64,000 bases of DNA from Pseudarthrobacter defluvii (GCF_030323865.1 NZ_CP066362.1:3720001-3784000); one strand, 5' to 3'. Shown: positions 7,824-16,961, counted from the first letter of the stretch. Translations and numbers: made by a program. The notes: generated from the letters alone by a model not told the origin.

Positions 7824-8939
7824 ATGAAGGACATTGCCGTGGGCATCGACGCCCAAGACAACGGGCGGCTGGACCAGGAGCTGACGCCGAACTCCGCCGC
7901 GCGTCACCGGCGAATGGTGCTTGTGGGAACGCTGGCCACGGCCGGGATAGCCATCGCGGTCCTCCTGTGGGCCAAGTGGTACCCCTATGCCCTCAAGATC
8001 CCGGCGGTGGCGGACAGCCACTCGTTGGGAAACTCCGTCTTGTCCGGCAAGGCAAGTGCGCCGCCCGCCCCCTCGTGGAACGCGGCTTTTGAGTACAGCC
8101 TGGGCTACGTCGGGTCGATCTGGCAGGCGCTGGTGGCCGGCCTGCTCGTTGCAGCGGCGGTGGAGGCGTTTCTTCCGGCCCGCCGGCTGCTCGCGCTGTT
8201 CCAGGCCAGGCGTGGCCCGGCGGCGAGCACGGTCTGCGGCGGGCTTCTGTCGATGTCGTCAATGATGTGCACGTGCTGCGCCGCCCCCGTTGCGTTGAAC
8301 GTCCGCCGCAGAGGGGTTCCGGTGAGCTCCGCCCTCGCTTACTGGTTGGGCAACCCCGTGCTCAATCCGGCAGCCCTGGCATTCATGGCCTTTGTGCTCC
8401 CATGGCAGTTCGTCGCCGTCCGCGTGGGCACCGGCGTTCTCCTTGTCTTTGGTGTCACGCTGCTCGTGAGCCGCCTGGCAAAAGGGACCAGCGTCGCGGA
8501 ACCGGTGGAGCAGTCCGCCGAAACCGTGACTGCCGTTGGCGCTGTCCGCCGGTTCGCCAAGGCCCTGGCCCGGTTGTCGGTGCGCCTCCTGCCGGAGTAT
8601 GCGGTGGTTGTGATGCTCCTGGGTGCCTTCCGTGGCTGGCTGTTTCCGGAGGCCGGCATGCTCGCGTCGTGGGGCGTGCTCGCAGCCGTCCTGCTCGCCG
8701 TCGTCGGAACCCTGTTCGTGATCCCGACGGCCGCGGAGATCCCCATCATCGGCGCGCTGATGGCCGCTGGAGTTGGACTGGTTCCCCTGGGCGCCCTGGT
8801 GCTGACCCTGCCCGCCCTGAGCCTGCCGTCGATGCTGATGGTCCGCGGGGCCTTCCCGGGCCGGGTAATTGCAGCCACGGGGGCTGCCGTGATGGGACTG
8901 GGCCTGGTGGGTGCCGCCGCGATGGCCGCCCTGACCTGA
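7824..8939 (+). CDS. ArsP/DUF318-like permease
   Basis: This is a 371-residue membrane protein with roughly eight to nine hydrophobic helices. I chose ATG 7824 (MKDIAVGID). The family centre is MMCTCCAAPVALNVRRRGVP followed by YWLGNPVLNPA, the paired-helix motif of the ArsP_1/YraQ permeases. Its CxCC cysteines could bind metal or an organoarsenical. Homologues export trivalent methyl-arsenicals or other compounds. There is no arsR or ars operon nearby, so the substrate is open. An N-terminal cytosolic stretch of about 28 residues precedes the first helix. Confidence 0.75.
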   Translation: MKDIAVGIDAQDNGRLDQELTPNSAARHRRMVLVGTLATAGIAIAVLLWAKWYPYALKIPAVADSHSLGNSVLSGKASAPPAPSWNAAFEYSLGYVGSIWQALVAGLLVAAAVEAFLPARRLLALFQARRGPAASTVCGGLLSMSSMMCTCCAAPVALNVRRRGVPVSSALAYWLGNPVLNPAALAFMAFVLPWQFVAVRVGTGVLLVFGVTLLVSRLAKGTSVAEPVEQSAETVTAVGAVRRFAKALARLSVRLLPEYAVVVMLLGAFRGWLFPEAGMLASWGVLAAVLLAVVGTLFVIPTAAEIPIIGALMAAGVGLVPLGALVLTLPALSLPSMLMVRGAFPGRVIAATGAAVMGLGLVGAAAMAALT

Positions 8940-8989
8940 GCAGGACCGCGGCGGGCAGCCTCGGCCTTGGCTGCTAAACACCGTTTAAC

Positions 8990-9053
8990 GCATCGAGTGC
9001 TCCGTAACTGTCGTTTAGAACCTCCTAAACGACGTTATCGGAGCACTCGATGC
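8990..9053. repeat. long inverted repeat (29-nt arms) between convergent genes
   Basis: The left arm 8990-9018 and right arm 9025-9053 are almost perfectly complementary. The outer 15 bp (GCATCGAGTGCTCCG) and inner 9 bp (GTCGTTTAG) match, with a short register slip between them; the loop is AACCTC. It sits between the permease end (8939) and the helicase end (9124), with no U-run on either side. It could be a bidirectional terminator, or a member of a dispersed palindromic element family. An adjacent small palindrome, TAAACaccGTTTA, lies at 8975-8987. Confidence 0.8.
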
Positions 9054-9123
9054 TTGGCTGGGCTCGGCCCACGCCGGCAGGGGTTCCCTGGCCGAGCTTG
9101 CGAGACGAGGGAGCCGGCGGGGA

Positions 9124-11016
9124 CTACCGTCCGCGGCGCTCGTTGGAGGCCGGGGCCGATGCGCGGCGGGGGCCGCTGCGGGCCGGACGGCCTGAACCGC
9201 CGTTGCCCGAGCCGCCGTTGCCTGAGCCGAACGAACCGCCGGAGGTGCCGCCGGTGTTGGAAGACCAGACGGCCTTGCTGCCACCGGTTGCCGCTGCGCG
9301 CTGTCCGGCCGCGGGGCGTCCACTGCGCTGGCCGCCGCCAGCTGCCGGACGCCCGCCGGAAGCGGCGCGTCCACCGGATGCGGGACGGCCCGTGCCGCCG
9401 CGGGGAGCCTCGCTGCGGGTGATCCGGGAATCGCTGCGGCCCTCGGCTGCACGTCCGTTCGATCCGCGGCCAGCCGATGAGCGGCCACCTGCTGCGGGAA
9501 CGTCGTTGCGGTGCGTGGAAGCCGTGCCGCGGCCGCGGGCGTTGCGGCGGGCAGCCGCTGCGGCTACTGCGCGGTCCTCGTTCTGCTCGGCGTTGCGGTC
9601 GAATGCTGCGCGGGCCTCGGTGCGGCCTTCGAATGCAACTGCGCGGCGCTCGGCGCGGGGTACGTCGGTGCGTACTGCCTCGGCTGCAACCTTGCCGCGT
9701 CCGCCACGGCCACCACGGCCGCCGGCGGTGGGGGCAGCCTGGCGGCGTGCGCGCTTGCGCTCGGCGTTGGCGCCGGTGGAGGTGCCGCCGCCCTGCTTGG
9801 GGGCTTTGGCGGCCAGCAGTGCCGCGCGGGTACGCGGGTCCACCTTTTCGGCGATGTCACCGACGAGTTCGGCCACGATGGGCGAGTTGGCGGTGACGCG
9901 TTCGAAGCTGACGTCCACGCCTGCGGCCTTCATGAGCTTCTTCACGTCCGTCTGCTGCTCGGGCAGGGTCAGGGTGACCACGGTGCCGTCGGAGCCGGCA
10001 CGGGCGGTGCGGCCGGAGCGGTGCAGGTATGCCTTGTGCTCGGTGGGCGGATCCACGTGGATGACCAGTTCGACGTCGTCAACGTGCACGCCGCGGGCTG
10101 CGACGTCGGTGGCGACCAGGACGCGGACGTCACCGTTGGAGAACTCGGCCAGGTTGCGGTCACGGGCGTTCTGCGAGAGGTTGCCGTGCAGGTCGACGGC
10201 GGGGATGCCGGCGTCGGTCAGGGTCTTGGCCAGCTTGCGGGCGTGGTGCTTGGTCCGCATGAAGAGGACGCGGCGGCCGGCACCGGAGGCCAACTCCACG
10301 ATCAGCTGCTTCTTGACGGTCTGGTCGTTGACCACCAGCACGTGGTGCTCCATGGTGGTCACAGCTGCCTGCGGATCATCCACCGAGTGCGTGAGCGGGT
10401 TGGACAGGTAGCGCTGGACGATCTTGTCCACGCCATTGTCCAGGGTGGCGGAGAAGAGCAGCCGCTGGCCCTGGCTGGGGGTCATGTCCATGAGCTTCTT
10501 GACCACGGGCAGGAAGCCGAGGTCGGCCATGTGGTCGGCCTCGTCCAGGACGGTGATTTCCACGGCCTCGAGGGTGAGGATGCGCTGGCGGATCAGGTCC
10601 TCCAGGCGGCCGGGGCAGGCGATGACGATGTCGACGCCGGCGCGCAAGGCCTTTTCCTGGCGCGCCTGGGAAATACCGCCGTAGATCACGGTGGTGTTCA
10701 GCCCGGCGGCCTTGGCCAGCGGCTCGATGGTGGCGTTGATCTGGGTGGCCAGTTCACGGGTGGGTGCCAGGACCAGGCCCATGGGGCGGCCGGGCTTGCG
10801 GAAGTGCTTGGCTTCCCGCTCAGCGAGTCTTGCTACAAGCGGGATGGCGAAAGCGATGGTTTTACCGGATCCGGTCCGGCCACGGCCCAGGACATCTCGA
10901 CCGGACAGCGTGTCCGGAAGGGTCTTGACCTGGATGGGAAACGGTTCAACGATTCCCTGCGCGGAAAGGGTGTCTGCAAGGGCCTTGGGAGTACCGAGGG
11001 CAGCAAAAGTAGTCAT
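9124..11016 (-). CDS. DEAD-box ATP-dependent RNA helicase with long Gly/Arg-rich tail
   Basis: This is a 630-residue protein. Core motifs occur in order: Q-motif region FPIQVKTL, Walker A GRTGSGKT, PTRELA, GG, PGRL, DEAD, SAT, then VLVATDVAARGVHVDDV and HRSGRTAR in the second RecA domain. The core ends near residue 400. The remaining 210 or so residues are low-complexity, rich in Gly, Arg, Ala and Ser, with RGG-like clusters and a GNGGSGNGGSG stretch near the end. It resembles the RhlE/CsdA group that remodels RNA in cold and ribosome assembly. The tail probably binds RNA non-specifically. Confidence 0.93.
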   Translation of the reverse strand: MTTFAALGTPKALADTLSAQGIVEPFPIQVKTLPDTLSGRDVLGRGRTGSGKTIAFAIPLVARLAEREAKHFRKPGRPMGLVLAPTRELATQINATIEPLAKAAGLNTTVIYGGISQARQEKALRAGVDIVIACPGRLEDLIRQRILTLEAVEITVLDEADHMADLGFLPVVKKLMDMTPSQGQRLLFSATLDNGVDKIVQRYLSNPLTHSVDDPQAAVTTMEHHVLVVNDQTVKKQLIVELASGAGRRVLFMRTKHHARKLAKTLTDAGIPAVDLHGNLSQNARDRNLAEFSNGDVRVLVATDVAARGVHVDDVELVIHVDPPTEHKAYLHRSGRTARAGSDGTVVTLTLPEQQTDVKKLMKAAGVDVSFERVTANSPIVAELVGDIAEKVDPRTRAALLAAKAPKQGGGTSTGANAERKRARRQAAPTAGGRGGRGGRGKVAAEAVRTDVPRAERRAVAFEGRTEARAAFDRNAEQNEDRAVAAAAARRNARGRGTASTHRNDVPAAGGRSSAGRGSNGRAAEGRSDSRITRSEAPRGGTGRPASGGRAASGGRPAAGGGQRSGRPAAGQRAAATGGSKAVWSSNTGGTSGGSFGSGNGGSGNGGSGRPARSGPRRASAPASNERRGR

Positions 11017-11333
11017 GTAGTTTTTACGGTCTTTCTGGCGGTATCCGGGCGGATATCGGCCCCCGATGCCGGTTGGACCAGGGGTTTCGCCGAAGAAAAG
11101 TCAGGTGATCAACCGGGCGCTGTAAATAAGGACAGCCGGCCGGGACCAAATGGAACGCGTTCATCGACGCAGGATGTGCCTCTCACATGAAGAAAGCCCA
11201 CTCCCTGGAAAGTATCTCCAGACGCGGAGCAGGCGGGCATCACTGCACATCAAGTTCCCCCAGTCTAGCATCCCGACGCCCGGCACCCTTCCGCGGCGTT
11301 GCCTTGGACGGCCCGGCGGGGCAGTGTTGACGC
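11017..11333. other. intergenic region: helicase leader and methyltransferase upstream region
   Basis: These 317 bp separate divergent genes and have no convincing reading frame. The part next to the helicase probably holds a long 5' leader, which is common in cold-responsive DEAD-box helicase genes. I could not identify a promoter or a known riboswitch with confidence. Short AT-richer segments (TAAATAAG near 11122, CAAGTTCCCCC near 11250) stand out from the background. Confidence 0.4.
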
Positions 11334-12107
11334 ATGAACGAACACCCTGAGCAGCACCAGGACAGGCACCAGCAGGAAGCGCACGGGAATCAAGCGCACG
11401 ACGGCGGCGGCGCACCGGAGGCGGCCGGCGGCAGCATTGATGCCGCGTCCGTATGGGACGAGCGGTACCGCACCAAGGCGCGGCTCTGGAGCGGGAAGCC
11501 CAACCCGCAGCTGGTCCGTGAAGCCGGCGGCCTGCGTCCTGGAAAGGCGCTGGAACTGGGCTGCGGCGAAGGTGCCGACGCCATCTGGCTTGCCCAGCAG
11601 GGCTGGTCCGTGACCGCCGTCGATGTTTCCGCCGTCGCCCTTGAGCGGGCGCACTCACACGAGCTGGCCGAACTGGCGCGGGAAAGCGTGCAAGCGTCCA
11701 ACGGTGGGATCGACAGCCGGATCATGTGGCAGCTTGCGGACCTGACGCAGTGGCAGCCGGAAGCTTCCTACGACCTGGTGACGTCACAGTTCCTGCATTC
11801 GCAGGAACTCGACTGGCGGATTCCCCTGCGCACAGCGGCCTCCGCGGTGAAGCCGGGCGGGACCCTGCTGGTGGTGGGCCACCACCCGGACCGGCTGCCG
11901 CCCTGGGGCCCGGCGCACCACCACGCCGGCATGTTCTACACGGGCGACCAGCTGGTGCAGGAGCTCGGGCTGGACCGGCATGATGCCAACGGCCGCCCGG
12001 AGTGGCAGCTGGAGGTCCTCACTGCACGGGAACGGCCGGTGACCGGGCCGGAAGGGCAGGAAGCGACCATCGCCGACGTAGTGCTCCGGGCAACCCGGCT
12101 CGCCTGA
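11334..12107 (+). CDS. class I SAM-dependent methyltransferase
   Basis: This is a 257-residue protein. The SAM-binding motif I is ALELGCGEGADAIWLA, motif II is VTAVDVSAVALERA, and the post-II region is YDLVTSQFLHS. It ends with a UbiE/thiopurine-like C-terminal half. The first 35 residues are His/Gln-rich and probably disordered, so the true start may be internal; no good ribosome site precedes the ATG at 11334. The target (small molecule or macromolecule) is unknown. A hairpin follows the gene. Confidence 0.8.
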   Translation: MNEHPEQHQDRHQQEAHGNQAHDGGGAPEAAGGSIDAASVWDERYRTKARLWSGKPNPQLVREAGGLRPGKALELGCGEGADAIWLAQQGWSVTAVDVSAVALERAHSHELAELARESVQASNGGIDSRIMWQLADLTQWQPEASYDLVTSQFLHSQELDWRIPLRTAASAVKPGGTLLVVGHHPDRLPPWGPAHHHAGMFYTGDQLVQELGLDRHDANGRPEWQLEVLTARERPVTGPEGQEATIADVVLRATRLA

Positions 12108-12117
12108 CCGTCTCGTT

Positions 12118-12149
12118 CGGCCGTACTGGTGGTTCAGCGTGTACGGCCG
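12118..12149. terminator. possible bidirectional hairpin between methyltransferase and MFS genes
   Basis: The perfect 9-bp arms CGGCCGTAC (12118-12126) and GTACGGCCG (12141-12149) flank a 14-nt loop. The right arm lies inside the last codons of the MFS gene. There is no strong U-run, so terminator activity is plausible but not proven. Confidence 0.4.
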
Positions 12150-13567
12150 GTAACCCGGGGCGCTACCAGCGCGGCGCCGACTGCAATGGCCGCGGTGAAG
12201 GCGAAGACGCCCGCGAAGGACTGGACCGCCGTCGTAGATGCCGCAAAGACTATCCCCGTGGTGGCCAGCGACAGCGCACCGCCCAGGGAGTCGGAAATGG
12301 ACATGGCGGAGCTGTTGAAGCCCTCATTTTCCTTGGTGGAGAGCGCCAGGGTCATCACGCTGAGGCGCGGGTAGAGCAGGCCCATGCCACCGCCGGCCAG
12401 GACCCAGCCCGCAATGGCGATGGCGGGCGGCCAGTGCAGTGCCGTGGTGGCGAGGGCCAGGAGCACCGCGGCCAGGACCATCAGCGAGCCGGTCTGCACC
12501 GCGCTTTGGTGCGGCAGCCGGGACCCCAGCCTTCCCTGGACCGCCGCAGCACCGGCCCAGGCCAGCGCTCCCCCGGTCAGCGTCAGGCCGGCCAGGGTGG
12601 GCGGGAACGCGTACTGGTCGATCAGCAGGTAGGGAAGGTAGACCTCCGCACCAAAAAACGACGCCGACGCCAGCCCCCGTGCCAGGATCACGCTTGGCAG
12701 TCCGCGCCGGGCGGCCAGGGTACCGCGGGGCACCAAGGGCCGGACGGCCACCAGGGCAAGGACGACGGCGGCCGCTGCCAGGAGTGCCGTGGCGGCGGGG
12801 AACGAGGGGACGCTGGCGTCGGCCGAGAGGTTGAGGCCCAGCACCGCGAGCGCTGCCAGCGCCGCCCACCCCAGCCGCCCCAGAGCCCACGGCGGAACGG
12901 CTTGGCTTGATGGTCCTGCCGCGTCCGGTTGGCTGGTTCCTTGCGGCTGAACGGACTCCCGGGGCTCGTCCAGGCTGCGGAGTACCGGCACGATCATCGC
13001 CAGCGCGGGAATCACCAGGCCCACCACGCCCAGGAACACCCAGTGCCAGCTGAAGACCTGGGCCACCACGCCGGCGGCGAAGGGTCCCACCAATGAGGGG
13101 ACCACCCACGCGGCTGAGAACGCGGCGAAGATCCGGGGATGCAGCGGGCCGGGAAAGAACCTCGCCACCAGCACGTAGAGCGAAACAGTCAGGGCTCCGC
13201 CGCCGAGCCCCTGGACCAGGCGCCCCGCTACGAGCATCGGCATCGACACCGAACTGCCCGCAATCAGGAGCCCCAGCACGAACAGCGACACAGAGGCGTA
13301 CAACGGCATGGCAGGCCCGCGCCGGTCGGACCAGTTGCCGGCTCCCACCATGCCGATCACGCCGGTTGCCAGCGGCCCGGCGAAGGCCAGGGCGTAGAGG
13401 CTGCCGCCGTCCAGCTCCCGGCTGACCAGCGGCATGATGGTAGTGACGGCCAGGGACTCGAACGCGGCGAGGAACACCAGGGCGCACGTACCGATGGTCA
13501 CCCAGAGGTACGGGGGCCGGAAGATCCCGGTGGCGGGATGGGCGGCCGGAAGGGTGGAGTCCCGCAC
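12134..13567 (-). CDS. MFS transporter (drug:H+ antiporter-like)
   Basis: This is a 477-residue membrane protein starting at GTG 13567, preceded by TAGGAAC. About 14 hydrophobic segments are visible. Motif A is GAGNWSDRRGP after helix 2, and GRLVQGLGGGALTVSLYVL follows in the helix 4 region. A central hydrophilic loop (residues about 208-230, SVQPQGTSQPDAAG) separates the halves. It lies 8 nt after the other MFS gene on the same strand, so the two probably form an operon. The substrate is unknown. Confidence 0.83.
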   Translation of the reverse strand: MRDSTLPAAHPATGIFRPPYLWVTIGTCALVFLAAFESLAVTTIMPLVSRELDGGSLYALAFAGPLATGVIGMVGAGNWSDRRGPAMPLYASVSLFVLGLLIAGSSVSMPMLVAGRLVQGLGGGALTVSLYVLVARFFPGPLHPRIFAAFSAAWVVPSLVGPFAAGVVAQVFSWHWVFLGVVGLVIPALAMIVPVLRSLDEPRESVQPQGTSQPDAAGPSSQAVPPWALGRLGWAALAALAVLGLNLSADASVPSFPAATALLAAAAVVLALVAVRPLVPRGTLAARRGLPSVILARGLASASFFGAEVYLPYLLIDQYAFPPTLAGLTLTGGALAWAGAAAVQGRLGSRLPHQSAVQTGSLMVLAAVLLALATTALHWPPAIAIAGWVLAGGGMGLLYPRLSVMTLALSTKENEGFNSSAMSISDSLGGALSLATTGIVFAASTTAVQSFAGVFAFTAAIAVGAALVAPRVTGRTR

Positions 13568-13575
13568 GGCAGTTC

Positions 13576-14922
13576 CTACCCCACGAACCGGTTCCGGCCC
13601 GAGCGGTAGCCGAAGACCGCCGCGAGCATGCCCACCACCATGAAAAGGATGCCGGCAGGCACGAAGGAGCCGGTGGCCTGGTGCAGCTGGCCCACCATGA
13701 GCGTCCCGGTGGAGCCCACCCCGTAGCCCACGCCCTGCATCATGCCGGAGAGGTGGGCGGCGGTGTGCCCGTCGCGGGTGCGGAGCATGATCAGGGTCAG
13801 AGCCGCTGCGGTGAGGCTTCCCTGCCCCAGCCCCAGCAGTCCGGCCCACACCCAGATGAGGTTGAGCGGACCCAGGATGCTCAGCACGAATCCGCCGCCG
13901 GTCATCAACGCCACCACGGTATTGATGGCGCGCTGATCCCGGAACCTCGCGGCCAGGGCAGGGGCGAACAGCGAGCCCAGCATCTGCAGCACGATGCAGA
14001 CGGCGACAATGAGCCCTGCGGTGGCACCGTCCACGCCCCTCTCCCGGAGGATGGGCGCCAGCCAGGCGAAACCGCTGAAGGACATCATGGCCTGCAGCAC
14101 CATGAAGATGGTTACCTGCCAGGCGACCGGGGAGCGCCACACGTTCACGCCGTCCCGTACCGCCTGGTGCCGGACGGCCCCCTGCCGGACGGCTACGGGA
14201 AGGAACAGGAGAAGCACGACGGCGGCGGGCAGCGCCCAGACCCACAGCGCCTTGGTCCACTCCCCCGTCGCCGTGTAGACCGGGTAGGTGAATCCGGCTC
14301 CCAGCGCGGCGGACGCACAGATGGCCGTTGTGTAGAGGCCGCCCATGAGGCCCAGCCGGTGGGGAAAGTCGCGCTTCACCAAGCCGGGAAGCAGCACATT
14401 GCAGAGAGCGATGGCCGCGCCGCAGGCAGCCGTGCCAACCAGGAGGGCCGGCAGGTGGCCTGCGCCGCCCGTGCCTGCCCCGGTGTCCACGGGCCGCAGC
14501 AGCAGCCCCGCGGTCAGCAATGCCATGGCCCCCAGCAGCACCCGTTCAGCCCCGAACCGACGGGCCAGGACAGGGGCGAGCGGTGCGAATACGCCGAGCA
14601 GTGTCACGGGGACCGTGGTCAGCACCACCACGGACCAGCCCGGCAGCGCCGCCTGGGACGTCACTTCCGGAAGGACTGCGGAGAGGCTGGAAAAGACGCT
14701 GCGCAGGTTCAGGCCGATCAGGACCAGGCACACCCCCAGGTAGGCCAGGGCCCGGCGGCTGCCCACCCGGGTGGGTGCGGCCGCCGGGAGTTCATCGATT
14801 TCCGCATCCACCAGGGTGCTGAGGTCCACCAGGCTGCTGCCGGCACGGGTCCCGCCCTGGGAGTCCCCGGAGTCTGTCCTTCGCCGCTGCTTCCTTGCCT
14901 CGGCATTCATTGCGTCCTTCAT
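13576..14922 (-). CDS. MFS transporter (CynX/NimT-like)
   Basis: This is a 448-residue 12-helix transporter. I placed the start at ATG 14922 (MKDAMNAEARKQRRR). ATG 14910, with AAGGA 4 nt upstream, is an equally reasonable start and removes four residues. The N-terminal 55 residues are hydrophilic and cytosolic. LIGLNLRSVFSSLSAVLPE at helix 1 and LPGLVKRDFPHRLGLMGGLYTTA in the middle are typical of the CynX/NimT (cyanate or 2-nitroimidazole) subfamily. The last codons are followed after 8 nt by the second MFS gene. Confidence 0.83.
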   Translation of the reverse strand: MKDAMNAEARKQRRRTDSGDSQGGTRAGSSLVDLSTLVDAEIDELPAAAPTRVGSRRALAYLGVCLVLIGLNLRSVFSSLSAVLPEVTSQAALPGWSVVVLTTVPVTLLGVFAPLAPVLARRFGAERVLLGAMALLTAGLLLRPVDTGAGTGGAGHLPALLVGTAACGAAIALCNVLLPGLVKRDFPHRLGLMGGLYTTAICASAALGAGFTYPVYTATGEWTKALWVWALPAAVVLLLFLPVAVRQGAVRHQAVRDGVNVWRSPVAWQVTIFMVLQAMMSFSGFAWLAPILRERGVDGATAGLIVAVCIVLQMLGSLFAPALAARFRDQRAINTVVALMTGGGFVLSILGPLNLIWVWAGLLGLGQGSLTAAALTLIMLRTRDGHTAAHLSGMMQGVGYGVGSTGTLMVGQLHQATGSFVPAGILFMVVGMLAAVFGYRSGRNRFVG

Positions 14923-15056
14923 GGGCCCATTCTTGCAGGAGACCGCAGAGGTGGGTTTTCCACATAGGGGAAGGGGCAGCTTCCAGCCTTTCCCGCAGCT
15001 TCGTAGGTTGAAAGCAGCCGCGGCCGCGCATGGCTGCATCAACCGACGGGAGCACC

Positions 15057-15500
15057 ATGGAAAACACGCCACAACCGGAACCCGGTCCGGCACGCGTAGA
15101 AACTACGGGCACCGGGGCCGGCATCAATGGGCTGGGCAACAACGGCCCTGGAAACGAAGGACCAGGCAATGCGGGAGCCAACAGCAAGGCCACCAACAGC
15201 CTGGTCCTGGCGATCCTTGCCCCTGCAAGCATGCTCCTCACCGCCCCTGCTTCCATGTTCGCCATGTTGATGACCTACTCGGACAACGGCCATTCGGACA
15301 GGCCGTGGGTGACGCCCTTCGTGCTGTTCAGCCTGCCGGTCCTTTTCGCCTCGCTCGGTCTCCGCCAGGCCCTCCCAGCCCTGAAACAGTTGCCACGCGG
15401 ATCCGGAAGTTGGTCCGCGGCGGCTGTTGCCCTTTGTATCTGCGGCCTGGTGTTCGCCCTTGCCCTCGGTCCGGTGCTCGACCTCATAGGCGTGTTCTGA
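15057..15500 (+). CDS. small membrane protein of unknown function
   Basis: This is a 147-residue protein starting at ATG 15057, with GGGAG just upstream; an in-frame ATG at 15030 lacks a ribosome site. Residues 10-45 are rich in Gly and Asn (GINGLGNNGPGNEGPGNAG) and look disordered. About three hydrophobic segments follow. The layout resembles the DUF4190 type of actinobacterial membrane proteins but without a diagnostic motif. No function can be stated. Confidence 0.65.
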   Translation: MENTPQPEPGPARVETTGTGAGINGLGNNGPGNEGPGNAGANSKATNSLVLAILAPASMLLTAPASMFAMLMTYSDNGHSDRPWVTPFVLFSLPVLFASLGLRQALPALKQLPRGSGSWSAAAVALCICGLVFALALGPVLDLIGVF

Positions 15501-15562
15501 CCACAAGCATGTTCCGGGCACCAGCACGCACCGCCAGTTCCCGCGGCGCTATTCTGGAATGG

Positions 15563-16486
15563 ATGAGCGAATCCCCTGAAAACCCCCAGCAGCCGCATGT
15601 CCCAAGGCCCGTGACGCCCGGAACCCAGGCCTCCTTTGGCACTTACGGCGGCCGCCCGGTCAGCTTCGTGCGCCGCGGCACCCGCCTGCAGGGGCGGCGG
15701 CAGGCCGCCTGGGCTGAACACGCCGAGCGGTGGGCCGTCGACGTACCGCGGCACGTAGCGAACACCTCGGTCCACCCCGACTACACCTTCGACGCGGCGG
15801 CTGAGTTCGGCCGCGATGCCCCGCTCATTGTCGAGATTGGTTCGGGCCTTGGCGATGCCATCTGCCACGCGGCGGAACAGAACCCGGACACGAACTTCCT
15901 GGCCGTGGAGGTCTACACCCCAGGGCTGGCCAACACCATCATCAAGATCAACAGCCGCCGCCTGAACAATGTCCGGGTGGTGGAGGCAAACGCCCCGGAG
16001 GTACTGGCCACCATGCTGCCCGAGGGCTCGGTCAGCGAACTGTGGGTCTTCTTCCCTGACCCCTGGCACAAGTCGCGGCACCACAAGCGCCGGCTCATCC
16101 AGCCGGAGTTCGCCAGCCTGGCGGCACGGGCCCTTAAGCCCGGCGGCCTGTTCCGGATCGCCACTGACTGGTCCAACTACGCCGTCCACGTCCGGGACGT
16201 GATGGCAGCGTCCACCGACTTCGAGAACCTGCACACCGGCGAGCGCCGCGGCCCTGAAAGCCCCCTGACCCAGGTGTGGCAGTCTGGCGTTGAATCCGTG
16301 GTGGGCGGCGCACCCGTCCGCGAGGGACGCGCTCCCGTCAGTACGGAACACACCGGCCCCAACGAAGGCGTGGACGAAACGGGCGGCTGGGCACCGCGCT
16401 TCGAGGGCCGGATCAGGACCAGCTTCGAGGCAAAGGCCCACGAGGCCGGCAGGTTGATTTTCGACCTCTGCTACCGGCGGCGCTGA
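15563..16486 (+). CDS. trmB: tRNA (guanosine(46)-N7)-methyltransferase
   Basis: This 307-residue enzyme methylates G46 of tRNA. Family features are VEIGSGLGDAI (SAM site, about 90-100), NFLAVEVYTPGL, WVFFPDPWHKSRHHKRRL (161-178, the catalytic/tRNA-contacting signature) and LFRIATDW. The C-terminal TSFEAKAHEAGRLIFDLCY is also typical. Residues about 242-277 form an acidic, Gly/Pro-rich insertion before that segment. The N-terminal 45 residues are a basic extension. Confidence 0.93.
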   Translation: MSESPENPQQPHVPRPVTPGTQASFGTYGGRPVSFVRRGTRLQGRRQAAWAEHAERWAVDVPRHVANTSVHPDYTFDAAAEFGRDAPLIVEIGSGLGDAICHAAEQNPDTNFLAVEVYTPGLANTIIKINSRRLNNVRVVEANAPEVLATMLPEGSVSELWVFFPDPWHKSRHHKRRLIQPEFASLAARALKPGGLFRIATDWSNYAVHVRDVMAASTDFENLHTGERRGPESPLTQVWQSGVESVVGGAPVREGRAPVSTEHTGPNEGVDETGGWAPRFEGRIRTSFEAKAHEAGRLIFDLCYRRR

Positions 16487-16509
16487 ACGGCGACGTCCAG
16501 GTCAGGACT

Positions 16510-16956
16510 TCAGCCCACGCTGATGGAGCCCACGATCTCCTTGAGCATGTCCAGCCGGGGCTCCGCCTCCGGGTTCAGGTAGGGCCAGATGACCACGACG
16601 CCAATGAAGCGCCCGCTCTCCCACACGCCGACCGTGGCAGCCACCTTGGCCGGCCCGCCGTCGTCGTCATATCCCACCACCACGGCGTAGGCAGCCTTGC
16701 CGGGCAGGTTCAATTCCCCCTCCGCCAGGAGGGTCCCGCCCCGTTCCTCAAGGTAGAAGTCCGACATCAGGTGCGCCCAGCCGTTGGCCTGGGGGGCGTC
16801 CTGCACGGAGGTGTCGTCCTTGATCACGGTGACCAGGACACCGTTCAGCAGGCCGTACTGTTCGCTGTTGGGCCCGGCCGTGGAGTCGTCCAGGACCTGG
16901 GTGTGCTCGGGGAAGTCTGCGGTGAAGCCCAGCGGGGATTCGATGTGCACTGACAT
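16510..16956 (-). CDS. small soluble protein, probable partner of the adjacent WXG100-like protein
   Basis: This is a 148-residue protein with no signal peptide. It begins HIESPLGFTADFPEHT and ends with an amphipathic helix (EPRLDMLKEIVGSI). The mixed beta pattern resembles DcrB/DUF1795 or PsbP-like folds, which include effector-chaperone proteins of other secretion systems; that likeness is by eye only. It starts 5 nt after the stop of the upstream WXG100-like gene, so it is almost certainly in the same operon. Confidence 0.6.
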   Translation of the reverse strand: MSVHIESPLGFTADFPEHTQVLDDSTAGPNSEQYGLLNGVLVTVIKDDTSVQDAPQANGWAHLMSDFYLEERGGTLLAEGELNLPGKAAYAVVVGYDDDGGPAKVAATVGVWESGRFIGVVVIWPYLNPEAEPRLDMLKEIVGSISVG

Positions 16957-16961
16957 GGGTT

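Noticed and set aside
9050..11190. Long plus-strand frames opposite the DEAD-box helicase (453 and 559 codons)
   Set aside because: They are mirror frames of the Gly/Arg-rich helicase coding strand, with low-complexity translations and no ribosome sites.
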